From the NCBI RefSeq assembly GCF_905220415.1, contig NC_059543.1:124001-188000 (forward strand): DNA of 64,000 nt. Direction: 5' to 3'. This document shows, one piece after another, positions 45,451 through 56,850 of this stretch. This DNA is from Colias croceus (Eukaryota; Arthropoda; Insecta; Lepidoptera; Pieridae). Position numbers and translations under genes: made by a program. Position 1 is the first letter of the stretch. Each line of letters opens with the position of its first letter. A model generated the notes under the pieces. It made no database searches, was not told the origin of the DNA, and worked only from the letters and a program-made list of their open reading frames with translations.

Positions 45451-46064
45451 GGGTCGATTTTTCAATAAAATATTATCACGTAAACTGTCAAACACGGGCA
45501 ATTAGAATACGTTTTTAAAATGTAGTCCATTGAAATGTTACATTTTTTAGGCCTAACCTTGCGTTTTTTAGAGGACGTAATTTTATTTTTCTAATGTGTA
45601 GGGGGGGTCAGTGTGAAGCTAACACCAAGTTTGTGGGGTCGCCACCCTTGTCCCACGGCCGCCATCTTGAAAATAGCGGTTGATATTGTTTTTACGATAT
45701 ATCTCTTAAACTATTTATCTGATAAAAAAAAATTTTAAACATTATTTGTTGCAAATTAAATCCTCTACAACTTTTGTTCAGCAACTTTTTGTCGTAGAAC
45801 TATAAATAAAAAAGTTATAAGCGAAAATGTTCTGAAATTAGAGATATTTATATTGTTCAATATAACTTGTATTTTATTATTTAACAAAAAAATTATATCA
45901 GACCATTTTTGTAGATTGTTTTTTGTGGAACAACTTACACATCAAAAAAATAAAATTGCGTCCTCTAAATAATGCAACCCCAAATGTAACTTTTCAATGG
46001 ACTAATGGTAGTTTTATACATTATTCGACGAATAAGTTTTAACCAAGGATTGAAAAACCATCCC
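45451..46064. mobile_element. Harbinger-like MITE, 614 bp
   Basis: Ends are GGGTCGATTTTTCAAT and its complement ATTGAAAAACCATCCC. Subterminal inverted blocks extend the symmetry to about 130 bp per side: AGTCCATTGAAATGTTACAT against GTAACTTTTCAATGGACTA, and GAGGACGTAATTTTATTTTT against AAAATAAAATTGCGTCCTC. The right end has the same ACTTATTCGTCGAATAA hairpin position as the 33.6 kb MITE. TAA follows the right end, but the left flank (ACA) has diverged. The non-coding core depends on a transposase elsewhere. Confidence 0.75.
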
Positions 46065-46224
46065 TAAATGTATTCCTTTAAATTATTCACAAACAAAATA
46101 ATTTCTAAAATCAAAGCCAAAAAGCCTCGACATTTTTCACAATACAATTATGTACGCCTACCACCATAACAATATTTTTGAATAACGATAAAGCTGTTTA
46201 GTGTTAAATTACAGTGAAATTGCT

Positions 46225-46420
46225 AGTTTGTATGGAATAACGGATAATTATGATCCGCTAATGACGTCGCCGTGCCAGTTAATTACATTTAATGGCATTT
46301 AAGTGTTGGAGTGATCAGCTTTACGACTCCCGAGCCTCTGTAAAGTTTCGCTGATATATTGTAAGGCGGTTCGTGTCAGAGCGGGAAACGGCAATTAAGA
46401 AAAGACCTGCGTAATAATCG
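46225..46420. promoter_or_regulatory. Candidate cis-regulatory block
   Basis: Balanced unique DNA between MITE and LINE with TTAATTA at 46279, a near-CRE TGACGTCG at 46262 and GATCCGC/GTGATCAGC words. Weak evidence. Confidence 0.15.
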
Positions 46421-46535
46421 AGCTCCCATTTAGAACGTTTAAAATTACAATGTAATACAAATTTTACTTCAATATATTATTATCATTCTAAAAGCGACAG
46501 TATAAATAACTTTATATTCATTAAACCACGAAGTT

Positions 46536-48208
46536 TTTTGTGACTCCCGAAGGACAGCTTCGACGTTGGCAAGAACACTTTGAAGAGCTCTTCCAAGCCT
46601 CAAACAATACCCCCACAGTTACCGCCGATCTCTGCAGAAGTTTGCCAGTTGGGACTCTTGATATTAGCTCATCACCGCCGACTGAAGGGGAGGTAGAAAA
46701 CGCCATTCACTCACTGAAAAATGGCAAGGCACCTGGAGCGGACCTTATCGCAGCCGAAATGCTGAAAGCAGACATTGAAATCGCAGTGAAACAACTAACA
46801 CCCTTGATTCAAAAGATATGGAGTAGCGAAGAGTTGCCAGACGATTGGAATAAGGGATTGCTTGTAACTGTCCCGAAAAAGGGGGATCTCAGCAACTGTA
46901 ACAATTGGAGAGGTATCACCTTACTCTCTATACCATCAAAGATTCTGTGCAGAATAATTCTGAATAGATTATCCAAAGCCATAGAACCCCTCATTCGCAG
47001 AGAACAGGCTGGTTTCCGCCCCAATCGGTCCTGCACTGACCAAATAAACACTCTACGCATCATCCTAGAACAGGCATCAGAATGGCAAAGGGAAATGTAC
47101 TTAACCTTTGTAGATTTCGAAAAAGCCTTTGACACGTTAAGTTGGTCAAGTATTTGGACACGCCTGCAAAATATTGGAGTACCCCAGAAATTAATAAACA
47201 TCATAAGAGCTATGTACGAAAATTATACCTGTAGAGTCTCTCACAATGGCCTGATTTCGGAAGACATACGAGTATATGCAGGAGTCCGTCAGGGATGTTT
47301 GCTCTCACCTCTTCTCTTCCTAATCGTCTTAGATGGCATTATGCTCGATACCACTACGAACAACCGACGTGGAATTGAATGGGGATTGACTAACACTCTT
47401 GAGGATTTAGATTACGCAGATGATCTATGTCTGTTTAGTCACACCCGAGAAGATATGCAAGCCAAGCTTAATGACCTTCAGCGAGAAGCAACGAAGAGAG
47501 GACTAAAGGTAAATACTCGCAAGACGCAAGAGATGAGGTGTGGTGAAACCAGCTCTCAACCGCTGCTTATTGACACCGAATGTGTAGACCGCGTGAACAA
47601 ATTCACCTACCTTGGAAGCGTTGTGTCGGAGAATGGTGGTACCGAAGAAGACATCGCTTCAAGGATAGCCAAAGCCAGGGCAACTTTCGCTCGCCTGCGA
47701 TCCGTGTGGCAATCGAGTAAACTGACGCGGAGAATAAAACTTAAAATTTTCCAGTCAAACGTAAAGACCGTATTGCTATACGGATGTGAAACATGGAAGG
47801 TCACAAAGGAAATCACACGCCAGCTGCAGGTGTTTGTAAACCGCTGCCTCCGTCGCATCATCAGAATTTACTGGCCTAATACTATCTCCAACGACGACCT
47901 TTGGGAATGCTGCAACGAAACACCGATCGCCCAACAGATTAAGCGCCGTAAGTGGAAGTGGATTGGCCACACGTTACGTAGAGACCCGGAACACATACCA
48001 AAGCAAGCTTTGGATTGGAACCCCCAGGGGAAACGAAAACGTGGCCGTCCAAAGTTAACTTGGCGTCGGACTGTCATCGCAGAGGCCAAGTCTATAGGAA
48101 AATGCTGGAGCGAAATAAAACATGCTGCCAAAAATCGGGATACATGGCGATGTACTGTCGACGCCCTCTGCCCCACCTAGGGGCCTTAGGATATTAAGTA
48201 AGTAGTAG
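46536..48208 (+). mobile_element. 5'-truncated RTE-like LINE with intact RT region
   Basis: A 1.67-kb insertion between perfect duplications. The 5' part, including the APE endonuclease, was lost. The ORF is open from the breakpoint to a TAG at 48178, and a 28-base 3' UTR ends TATTAAGTAAGTAGTAG. The TAAG-type tail matches the 36.1 kb copy. Confidence 0.92.
46540..48180 (+). CDS. RTE-like reverse transcriptase fragment
   Basis: 546 codons from the breakpoint, opening at GTG only because of truncation; no authentic start exists. The polymerase contains KKGDLSNCNNWRGITLLS, REQAGFRPNRSC, YLTFVDFEKAFDT (D192), AGVRQGCLLSP and LDYADDLCLFS (catalytic D294, D295). These are followed by NKFTYLGSVVSENGG, VLLYGCETWKV, RKWKWIGHTLR and KRGRPKLTWRRT, the C-terminal layout of RTE-type LINEs. 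No frameshift or stop is seen, so insertion is recent on a neutral scale. Without the endonuclease and promoter it should not retrotranspose. A transcript from a host promoter could still make polymerase, but nothing here shows that. Clade call from motif layout; confidence in reverse transcriptase is very high. Confidence 0.9.
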   Translation: MTPEGQLRRWQEHFEELFQASNNTPTVTADLCRSLPVGTLDISSSPPTEGEVENAIHSLKNGKAPGADLIAAEMLKADIEIAVKQLTPLIQKIWSSEELPDDWNKGLLVTVPKKGDLSNCNNWRGITLLSIPSKILCRIILNRLSKAIEPLIRREQAGFRPNRSCTDQINTLRIILEQASEWQREMYLTFVDFEKAFDTLSWSSIWTRLQNIGVPQKLINIIRAMYENYTCRVSHNGLISEDIRVYAGVRQGCLLSPLLFLIVLDGIMLDTTTNNRRGIEWGLTNTLEDLDYADDLCLFSHTREDMQAKLNDLQREATKRGLKVNTRKTQEMRCGETSSQPLLIDTECVDRVNKFTYLGSVVSENGGTEEDIASRIAKARATFARLRSVWQSSKLTRRIKLKIFQSNVKTVLLYGCETWKVTKEITRQLQVFVNRCLRRIIRIYWPNTISNDDLWECCNETPIAQQIKRRKWKWIGHTLRRDPEHIPKQALDWNPQGKRKRGRPKLTWRRTVIAEAKSIGKCWSEIKHAAKNRDTWRCTVDALCPT

Positions 48209-48240
48209 TAAACCACGAAGTTGGTGAAATATGTATACTA

Positions 48241-48350
48241 CACAACACGATGCAACACTCGGCAACACGCCTCATGATGCCACCACACGCTGCAACACGT
48301 GGCAACACGCCTTGTGATGCGATAACACGCTGCAACACGCCTCATGGTAG
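48241..48350 (+). repeat. Decanucleotide satellite with 40-bp higher-order unit
   Basis: Eleven consecutive 10-bp units in perfect register. Four of them (GGCAACACGC, CTCATGATGC, CACCACACGC, TGCAACACGT) form a 40-bp unit that repeats with few changes as GGCAACACGC, CTTGTGATGC, GATAACACGC, TGCAACACGC. It begins 18 bp after the RTE target duplication. Confidence 0.9.
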
Positions 48351-48590
48351 CACAATCAGTCTACGAAACGGTTCATTTTTAGCCCGCTATGCCGCACATT
48401 CATGATTCTGATTCATCTGAAAATTTGAGGAAAATATCAACAAAATTAATTTTATAGTGTCACAAAATAATTAAATAAATTAACTTAGGCATGCTGAAGT
48501 CAACATGCCTACGGATCGAAAAGCCCATAGCCTCTTAAGAAATTTGTATGAAACGATTAAGGTGAAATATTTTTTTTATGCCATAGCAAG

Positions 48591-48640
48591 CACCAAAACG
48601 CTGCAACATGCTGCAACACGCTGCAACGCCTCGTATGCAC
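48591..48640 (+). repeat. Short decanucleotide array
   Basis: CACCAAAACG, CTGCAACATG, CTGCAACACG, CTGCAACGCC: four in-register 10-bp units of the same family, 240 bp from the larger array. Confidence 0.8.
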
Positions 48641-48715
48641 CTCGCCTGCAAGCCCCAGTGTATCGCGTGCCGCACAATCATTACTCCGTTGATTTACTCG
48701 GGCAGAACCAACACC

Positions 48716-48750
48716 GACCTGCCCCCCGTGCCCCCGCGTGCCCCGCACAG
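48716..48750 (-). repeat. C-rich island (G-rich on minus strand)
   Basis: GCCCCCCGTGCCCCCGCGTG followed by CCCCGC; four C4+ tracts in 30 bases, so quadruplex potential lies on the minus strand. Confidence 0.65.
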
Positions 48751-49649
48751 GATACATGACTGTGAAGAATTATGCCTCAACTTAACGCTACTAATGTTTG
48801 TTTCATTTCGAAACACGAGGAAATTTTAAATTACATCACAACACAAATTAACTAGTTACCTATGAAGTAATTAGAGAGCGTTTAAATTGCGTTTTTAAAC
48901 TGAGCTGAAACTGGACAAGAATGTAGACTGTAGTTAGCATTCGTCTGTTTCATACATACTTTTGAAGTAATCTCGTATCTTATAAGTAAGAGAGAGACTA
49001 CTTATATATTTTGAAATACGAAAATTTTAAAGCAATGTAAATAATGAAAAGATTGTAAACCATTGAACCGATTTGTTTATATTTCAATATTACAAATACA
49101 GATACGACACCAGAAATACTGAAACGGTATCTTTTAAATATCGAATAACAAAATTGGAATCTCAAATGATCCCAGTAAAAGAAACGAGGCTTCTATTGAA
49201 AAAGGACAATATTATAGATATGAAAGAGACTTTATATTTCAATTTGTAATATTAGCAGTAAGCGCTGGAGCTGCGAGATAGGCAAATAATGGGTATTGGT
49301 CGTTTGTGTAGCCGTGAGGATCACTTGCCGCTGACACCCATCGACCTTCTCTATGAATAAGTTCTGGAACAGTTCAAACACGCCGTGTTAACCAAACTTG
49401 GAACGTGTAATTATATTTTCGGTTTATTCGTTTAATATCTTTATTTATTCAAATTTATGATATTTATCAGTAACTAAAGCTTTCGCTACGAAGCTTTACA
49501 TCAACGAATGAAATGGAGACAATCATGCAGATACTTTTTACTGGTTTATTGTACTGCCTATACTACTCGTGTGATTTTGATTTAATTTTACTATAATAAA
49601 TATGGATTATCAGAATAACACATGGGCTAGAGAAATACATGATTTTGCC
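48751..49649. other. AT-rich stretch, no gene seen
   Basis: Unique sequence with no supported exon or repeat. Confidence 0.3.
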
Positions 49650-49689
49650 TGCGATTTCGACCGCGGGTGAAACCGCGCGACACAGCTGG
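49650..49689 (+). mobile_element. Helitron 3'-end fragment
   Basis: CGATTTCGACCGCGGGTGAA, ACCGCGCGACACAGCTGG followed by T. The terminal hairpin is present, but CTAG has decayed to CTGG and no 5' part is visible. Confidence 0.55.
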
Positions 49690-49837
49690 TAGGTATTAAA
49701 TACTTCAACAAAATAATTCGATATAGGTATTAAATAAACCAATATAGTGCGGCATAACGCAATTACGTCCAGACATTGCACACTTCATAAATAATAATTC
49801 AAATCGGTTATTAGCACAATATGATGTATGTACTTTA

Positions 49838-49971
49838 TCTATACTAATACTAATAATATTATAAAGCTGAAGAGTTTGTATCTTTGAACGCTAATCTCAG
49901 GATCATAGCCCATTTATCGAGGAAGGAAGGCTAAAGACCAACAGGAGGAGGAAACCGCGGGACATAGCTAG
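49838..49971 (+). mobile_element. Internally deleted Helitron-type element
   Basis: TCTATACTAATACTAATAAT to GCGGGACATAGCTAG followed by T, 134 bp. Shares TATTATAAAGCTGAAGAGTT and TAGCCCATTTATCGAGGAAG with the 44.7 kb copy but has lost about 80 bp. A local CTAATA duplication lies near the 5' end. Confidence 0.8.
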
Positions 49972-52283
49972 TAGTTTTATATCGTGAGAGTGCTGGTTTA
50001 CTAAATTCAAGTCTACTTCGCGATAAAAACTTCCAAAGCAGTTTCGAGTAGAAAACAAATCTTACCTTTAAATATTTCTAAGTTATTCTCAACCTCAAAA
50101 GCCTTACTAAATTAAACTAATAATACCATATCATATTACGAAGTACCTATTTATTAATATAAATACTTCCGGTGTAGGTATACGTAGTATATTATTATTA
50201 GTCTGTGCTTCCGGTAATCAAATAAATCCCACAAGTAGACCCATAGCAATGAATAAGAGCGGTGAGAGCAGTCAGCAGCAAAAATGATTGCAATATAAAT
50301 GAATTCCCGCCTAAATCCCTCGTGCCACACTATAAATCCTAAAACAAAGTAGATTTAACGTGAGTTTGCAGGAAACACAGAGTTACCGTGATATAAGACT
50401 TTCACCAACACTATATATAAAGGCTTTATAAGACTTGTTTTAAATTTTAAAGTAGTCTGCAGTTGTATATTATTAAGTAATAAAGGACTAGCGACTGAAG
50501 TAAAAAGTAAAATAAGAGCGTGTGTGCCGTGCACACGTGTCAGAAGTGAAAATTCTTTGCCAAGATTCAGACACCCAAATCGTCGCCTTACTCCATGATG
50601 TTGCGGTATTTCCATGACGCGACCTGCAAAATTTTACTCTCAACGCGCCTAAAGAAGTTTCTCTTCAAAAATTGAAATATTGATATTTGTAAGATAAATA
50701 TACCTAAATCAAAGTTATATCAATGAATCAAGTTACAATATGAATATTTTATCGATATCTGCGACACCAACCCTAAAGTTTTCCCTTTAAAAGGGTTTTA
50801 CTTTTTCCTGTGTTGGAACTTTATCTCTCCAAAAATATAAAAGCTAGCAAAATATAATAAAATTCCTCGTGTTTTTATTAATAAATTTACGCTAATACAG
50901 CTGATACTGTATACTTTCGGCCCACTTAACCACAGCAAATTAAATAATAAAATCACGTCCGCAAGATCAAAGCGCGTTCGGCCCAGTTGGCCACAAAAAT
51001 AGTAGGCATAATTAATTATGTACAACTGGTCCACGTGGCCCAGTTTATTGCCGCCCAGTTGATCACTGAGTCTTTAAATGACTAATGACTGACTGACTGA
51101 CTTTAAATGACTATTGACTTATGCATGCATGGATTCATGCATCCAATTCTATTTTAAATATTTAAGTGTTGTACGTAAATAAAGCATGCTTATTTTTAAA
51201 AGAAGGTTAAACTTTACTAAGCTCGCTAAACATAGTAACATAACATAGATATATAACTAAGTTCTTCAGATATTTCAAACGATTAAGCTAACTGGTAACG
51301 AGCGAGGTCCATCTACGTATGAATGAGTGATTTTATGTAAGTTGGATATGAATAACAAAGAAATACATTCAGTCCTCTGAATAAAACATATCGAAGCAAT
51401 CGATGAGCCAACAATGGCCGAGATAATATCAGAAAAGTTTCCAGTATGTTTCCTGCGACGACGAGCGTTTTGCTTCTAATACTTCGAAATAAACTGAGAA
51501 ATTCTCTTATTAGAAAATATCTTCGAAACTTTACCATTATTGGTACCATTTGGACTAAACGTATTTGTTACAAAATCTGGAGAAATAACAATATTTCTAA
51601 CGAAACTTATGATAGAGATAAAGTTATAGATTTATTGAACTGGATGATTTTCAATGTAAGTAATGATTTCTTGAATGGCTTATTTACAAAGGTTTGATGA
51701 AAGTTAAACGAGATCGGATCCGGTCCCTATTTAAATTCAGTTGAATTGATAATAATTGTATGCTTAGAATTTTTTGCTGTCTCGATAATCCTTAAGTATA
51801 GAATTTTAAATATCTTTATGGGCATTACAAATTTACTTTTAGATGAGAATTATTAATAAATATATAGTTATAAATCAGTTTCAAACCCGCGATTAGATTT
51901 ATAAGTGATGATAAGTTTATTTCTCAAAAGATTTTAATTGTTATGTCTATCACAAATTTTGTCAATAAATATTGAAATAACACACTCTATATTTGATAAA
52001 TCAATCCATGCAAATTCCGGTTGAATAACATTCCTCAATTATTTATTCCTGTTCCTCTCAATCCAGCCGCAAACAGAAACAGGTAATAAACAAAATTGTG
52101 CCTTCAATACACTTTAAGCTTACAAATAATAAAAACCTTCACAAAAGCTGTAATCGAACTTGATTATTCAAAGCCACACAGGATTTCAATCCAATCAATG
52201 TTTGATTCGATTTTAAATACAAATTACTTCCTATCTATATTCAAATTCGGGATCAAACAGAATTTTTCGTCCTTGGTCCTACG
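49972..52283. other. Mostly unique sequence
   Basis: Holds the GCCCAGTTG motif group at 50918 and a GACT microsatellite at 51086-51106. No gene is supported. Confidence 0.3.
50918..51066. repeat. GGCCCAGTTGGCCAC motif group
   Basis: CGGCCCACTTAACCAC (50918), CGGCCCAGTTGGCCAC (50979), the near-palindrome AACTGGTCCACGTGGCCCAG (from 51024) and CCGCCCAGTTGATCAC (51051): four or five related words in 150 bp, in both orientations. Their origin is unknown. Confidence 0.5.
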
Positions 52284-52309
52284 AGAGGGAGGGGGAGGGG
52301 GGGCACGTC
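52284..52309 (+). repeat. Short G-rich island
   Basis: GAGAGGGAGGGGGAGGGGGG in AT-rich DNA, plus strand. Confidence 0.7.
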
Positions 52310-55300
52310 GCAATTTATTGTATCAGCCTTTCAGCGGCGATATGATTCATGTCTTACCGTCTGCTATTGTGCCACGCTTCAGTTCCGCGCTTATTGCTTA
52401 TTGTTATTGCTTTTTCGATACTTCAAAGCAATCTTTCCTACCTGTATTGTGTGTTTAGCATAATGCCAAGTGACACAAAAGGAAAAAAAGGAAAAACTCC
52501 AAGTTAAATTGCAAAAAACACGTGAATTCTTGTTTATGAATCATTCAACAGTTGGGAAGATTTCGGTCGAAAAAACCGCGGCTTAGACAAACAACATTCT
52601 TAAATAGATTATACATGCAATCAACTTCAATGTTTTTCCTTTGTTTGCGTATTCAATATTTACGTGAAATCTAAATATTTTAAAGAATTTTGACTTCTGT
52701 TGTACTGTTTTTTATACTCTAGCAAGTAGCATACTTCTTGGAGTTTGCAACGTCAAACTGAATTTTTCACAAATGAAAACCGAAAAAAAAGAGTGTATAT
52801 CGTATCCTAAGTAAACATGTAACAGAATTAATCGAATTATAATAAAATAAAGTTACGAAAAAGTCACATTAAAAGCTCTTCAATCTTTCGAGTTTCTAGA
52901 TAATTGCTCCAGTTTGATTCTGCGAAGACGGGACATTACTCAAACGCTTGTGTAAGAGTCGACCGCTTTTCTTATTAATGCGAATAAATATTAAATGCTA
53001 TGGATTCCGTTGAACGGAACGTAAAATGAAATCAATATCATGTCAATTCTACAATGCATAGTAAAATGGTTTGAATTCAGATTTAAAATTAAATATATGC
53101 ATAAAATTATGGCGAACGTGAATGTAGTAATATATTTTATCATTTTAGTAGTGGTTCTTTGAATGTACTGCATTCATACAAAACCATAAGATGATGGTAT
53201 ACAATCAATATTTTCCTAAGACTTTCCTATTGTAGTTTATAAGTACCTAAAATGTCCTTTGCTATTTAATCAGAATCGTTATTCTTTACAGTAATGTATC
53301 AAACTGAACAAAGATGCTCTCATATCCCGAGATAGATGGGGTGAAGTTTCCCGTTGGACTCTACATCATTTTATAAGTGTTAGTAAATCGTTTTAAGTGT
53401 CTAAACTTTAAACACTTGTAAAGTGTGACACAAATTCGATCACTGAGATGGGATCGTGACCTAGTTGACACAAATCTTGTAAAGATCTACAATTTTATCC
53501 TATTTTCGTATACTGTATTACTACTAGCGCTTCGAAAGACGGATCTAGCTACGTAATTAGTCTGGCCAGCCGCCTGAACAAAGAAAGTATCTTATTTATC
53601 AGCATACCTCGTGCTGGAGCCGCAAACAGCTCCTGTAATGATGTTTGCATTGTCTGTATCGCGGCGTGTTTGCTCGACTCTTGCCAAAATGCATTTCACT
53701 TTACGTACAATAACACGAATTTTTACTGCATTGCAGAGACTTTCCCATAAATAACCACGGCGTCTTTGTTGTGGTGGTCGAGCTGGCTGCAGCCGAGTGG
53801 AAAGGGACGTTAAGTAAGGTTAATAGAAAGGATATGGATTCATTTCAAATATATATTACTCTCAAAGACTTAAATCAACCGACGTACAAATCGACCTCGA
53901 TGCGTTGAGGCAATTGAAAAATTCATGAGGCGGCGTACTGAACAATAATTATTGGTTTACCATGACACGACGGACATGCTTTATTACTTCAAACTATTTT
54001 ACGCCACATACATCTTTTAAAATAGTAGAAAGAAAAATAGGTACATTCACAGTTAAATTATGAAAAACAAACTTGTTTTTATAGATTTCAAAACATTTAA
54101 TTGAAACAAAATATTTTAAATACAGCATTGTAGTTCCGGTTAAATGTATATTGTATTTTGTGACCATTTTAACAAGTTACCAATCTAAACAATGGGTCGG
54201 GTGACAATACGAAATAATGCATAGAGAATGCAAATGTGTGGTTGTGTTCACAATAATGATATAAACAAAGAACACGGAAGCGGCCGCGCATTAATTCGTG
54301 ACGTGCGTCGGAGCCCCAGCCACCACAAATAACAGTTTTGTTGTTTATTTTAAATGCACTTGCAAAATTATTCCTGAGATAAAACGTTATGTTATATAGA
54401 AAAGTGCGTTTTGTATGGTAGAGCCGATGTAACTTTTAGACAAAGTCATTCATATGCTGCGATTATTAATGTTTTGGATTCGTTATTTGTATTAATTTTA
54501 AATAAATTTATTTCTAAATTGGTGTGATAAGTTGCATACAATAATACAATTTTTATTAAATGCACCATTAAAAAATGGTTGATCGTCGTAAAGTTCGGAA
54601 CTTCTTTAAAGGATAGATTACTTATAATATGCACTGACCATACGTTGTGCGCTCACTGAGAAGCTTGGCCCCATGTTCCCTAATGAAGTATTGAATCTTT
54701 GCATTCTCATCCGTTACTTCGATCTACTTAATCGATTTTAACAAGTAGGATTTATGTATTTTCTTATTTCACGCAAAAATATTTTTATTAATTATTAAAG
54801 CTCTAAGAAGTTCACACATTCCCTAGCCACATAAGAAGCGGTTTGGTTACATGATCGTTAAATTAAACAAAGTTTATTCGCATTATGTTTGTATATTAAC
54901 ACAAAGTACAAGATAGTATCTAAGTACTTTGATACGACATATTTTTTTCGACACCTTCCTCAAAAAAGATTACATTTTACACAACCACAAACGCGTAATC
55001 CATTTCTTTTATCACAAATTCAATAAAGACAACATGTATCTACTACACAGTACACACGTAAAGGAATACAAGCTCAAAGCGAATCCCTGCGGCATTTAAC
55101 TCGAGTATTTTATTACACAAATTACTTTTACAAAAAACGAGCAAGTTTTTATTACAAATGCCGTTTAAATAAGATCCCCCATAATCGCATTTCTTGTGCT
55201 TTTGAACGCGAGGCGACGGACCGACAGACCGCTTTCATTTATACCTCCGCTCATTACTACGGGAATGTCCTAAGTTTGTGCGCACACGGTCCACTGCAAG

Positions 55301-56795
55301 CAACAGTAACGCAAAGAAAGAATATTATTATTTTAATTTTAATATGTTTAGGCATGACTAAACAACAGTGATAGAATATACTTACCTCTGTTATATACTT
55401 CAATTAGATTTATCTCGAATGAGAATTTTAGGTATTATTTTTTCCAATTCAAATCCTGTCACTGTTAATTAATTCAATTTTCTACAAAGTTCAATCAATG
55501 TGGTGTAGTGTTTAAACTAACCTTTCTTAGCAACAATACGTTAATGGCTCGTGTGCGAAGGGACTGAGGCTCACAACTCAGTGAATATTTCAACGTTATT
55601 TTATATGCAACGCGAATTTGTGATTCCCTTTGCTGTCTTTCTCGAAGCTGTATTTCATAATCAGCTTTTGCGTCTGCATGACTTGTCGTTCTGACCCCTG
55701 CGTGACGTTACTGATAGATTACGAGGCCGTTTTATTGTTATGGAAATATATAATGATATATTATGTAATGTGAAAAATACGATAAAGAATTGTTGTTAGA
55801 ATGATTTTTCATGGTAGAGACACTCTAGATTTTGTCGGATATTATCATTATATTTGTAAGATCGAGTTCTTTATCAATTTCTACATTTTCATAAAATATA
55901 TAAATCTACCTTTTAAACTATAGATCACAATGTCTTCAATGATAATTATTTCTCTACTATTTCATTACATTATTTTATCTATATCCACTGGCCTTAAAAA
56001 TTCAACAAAACAAATGCGTGAACATTGAAATTGAAACTGAAACTAATTTATCGTGACGCCGACGCGTTCTTTCGCAATTTTCCTTATAAAATAATTTAGT
56101 CGAAGCAACAAAACGCCGAGCTCCGAGCGCGTGGGAAAATTTCATTTCATTTTGTTAGACTCACCTCCGACTGCCCGCTGCGGACTAGCATAGGCGTTTG
56201 ATACACCACGCGGTTTCTTTGCTGTTCATAATATTACAAATTGATATTATGTACAAGCTGAAAATACATATTATAAGCTTATCAAATATTTCTACTTCAT
56301 TTGAATATACTTTTATAAGATAACATATAATCTTTGGTAGAAGTAAAGAGTGAAATTTTTGTAAGTATCTGTTTTACAAAAAAGAAACTATAAATGCACA
56401 TGGGCTCTACTTTTAATCAAATTTGATATGTCATCTTACTTTAAGCACAGTATTACAATATTATTTAATACTGTGCTTTAAGGTTGCAACGTTCAATGTA
56501 ATAAGTTTAATAAATAATGATGAATGGATTTTATAAATGAATTCGATATCAAGTACACCGACCAGACTTGAATGATAATTTATAACTAAAAAAGCGTTGC
56601 AAACATCTCCGTGTGTAGACAACCTTATTTAAATCCAAACGAATTATTAAAACATTCCTCTGCCTCCCTCGCAGATAACTAAATTTCCTTTCGTAATCGA
56701 GTAAAAGATTGCAATCGGCCTGTTTAATAAACGTCAGCGAAAAAAATTAATAGTCTCAAGGGCGGTACTCCAGCAGTCATTACAGAGCATGCACA
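52310..56795. other. Long unique AT-rich stretch
   Basis: No gene or recognised transposon. Regulatory candidate at 53540; CpG-richer pieces at 54275-54325, 55205-55310 and 56045-56215; hairpin at 56443-56478 (AAGCACAGTATTA / TAATACTGTGCTT, 10-base loop). Confidence 0.3.
53540..53810. promoter_or_regulatory. Candidate cis-regulatory block
   Basis: Balanced, homopolymer-free unique sequence with TAATTA at 53554 and TTTGTTGTGGTGGTCG near the end. Weak evidence. Confidence 0.15.
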
Positions 56796-56850
56796 GCGCG
56801 GGGGTTGAGGTAAGGTGGCTCGGGGGAGCGGGGGAGGAGGAAGGGGAGCT
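56796..56850 (+). repeat. G-rich island
   Basis: GCGCGGGGGTTGAGG and CGGGGGAGCGGGGGAGGAGG with AAGGGG; plus-strand G tracts. Confidence 0.7.

Larger units (their letters stand above)
46522..48222. repeat. 14-bp target-site duplication around RTE insertion
   Basis: TAAACCACGAAGTT occurs exactly at 46522-46535 and 48209-48222. Confidence 0.92.

Noticed and set aside
52096..52458. 120-codon plus-strand frame
   Set aside because: Includes a Gly run from a G-rich island; no domain and no codon signal.
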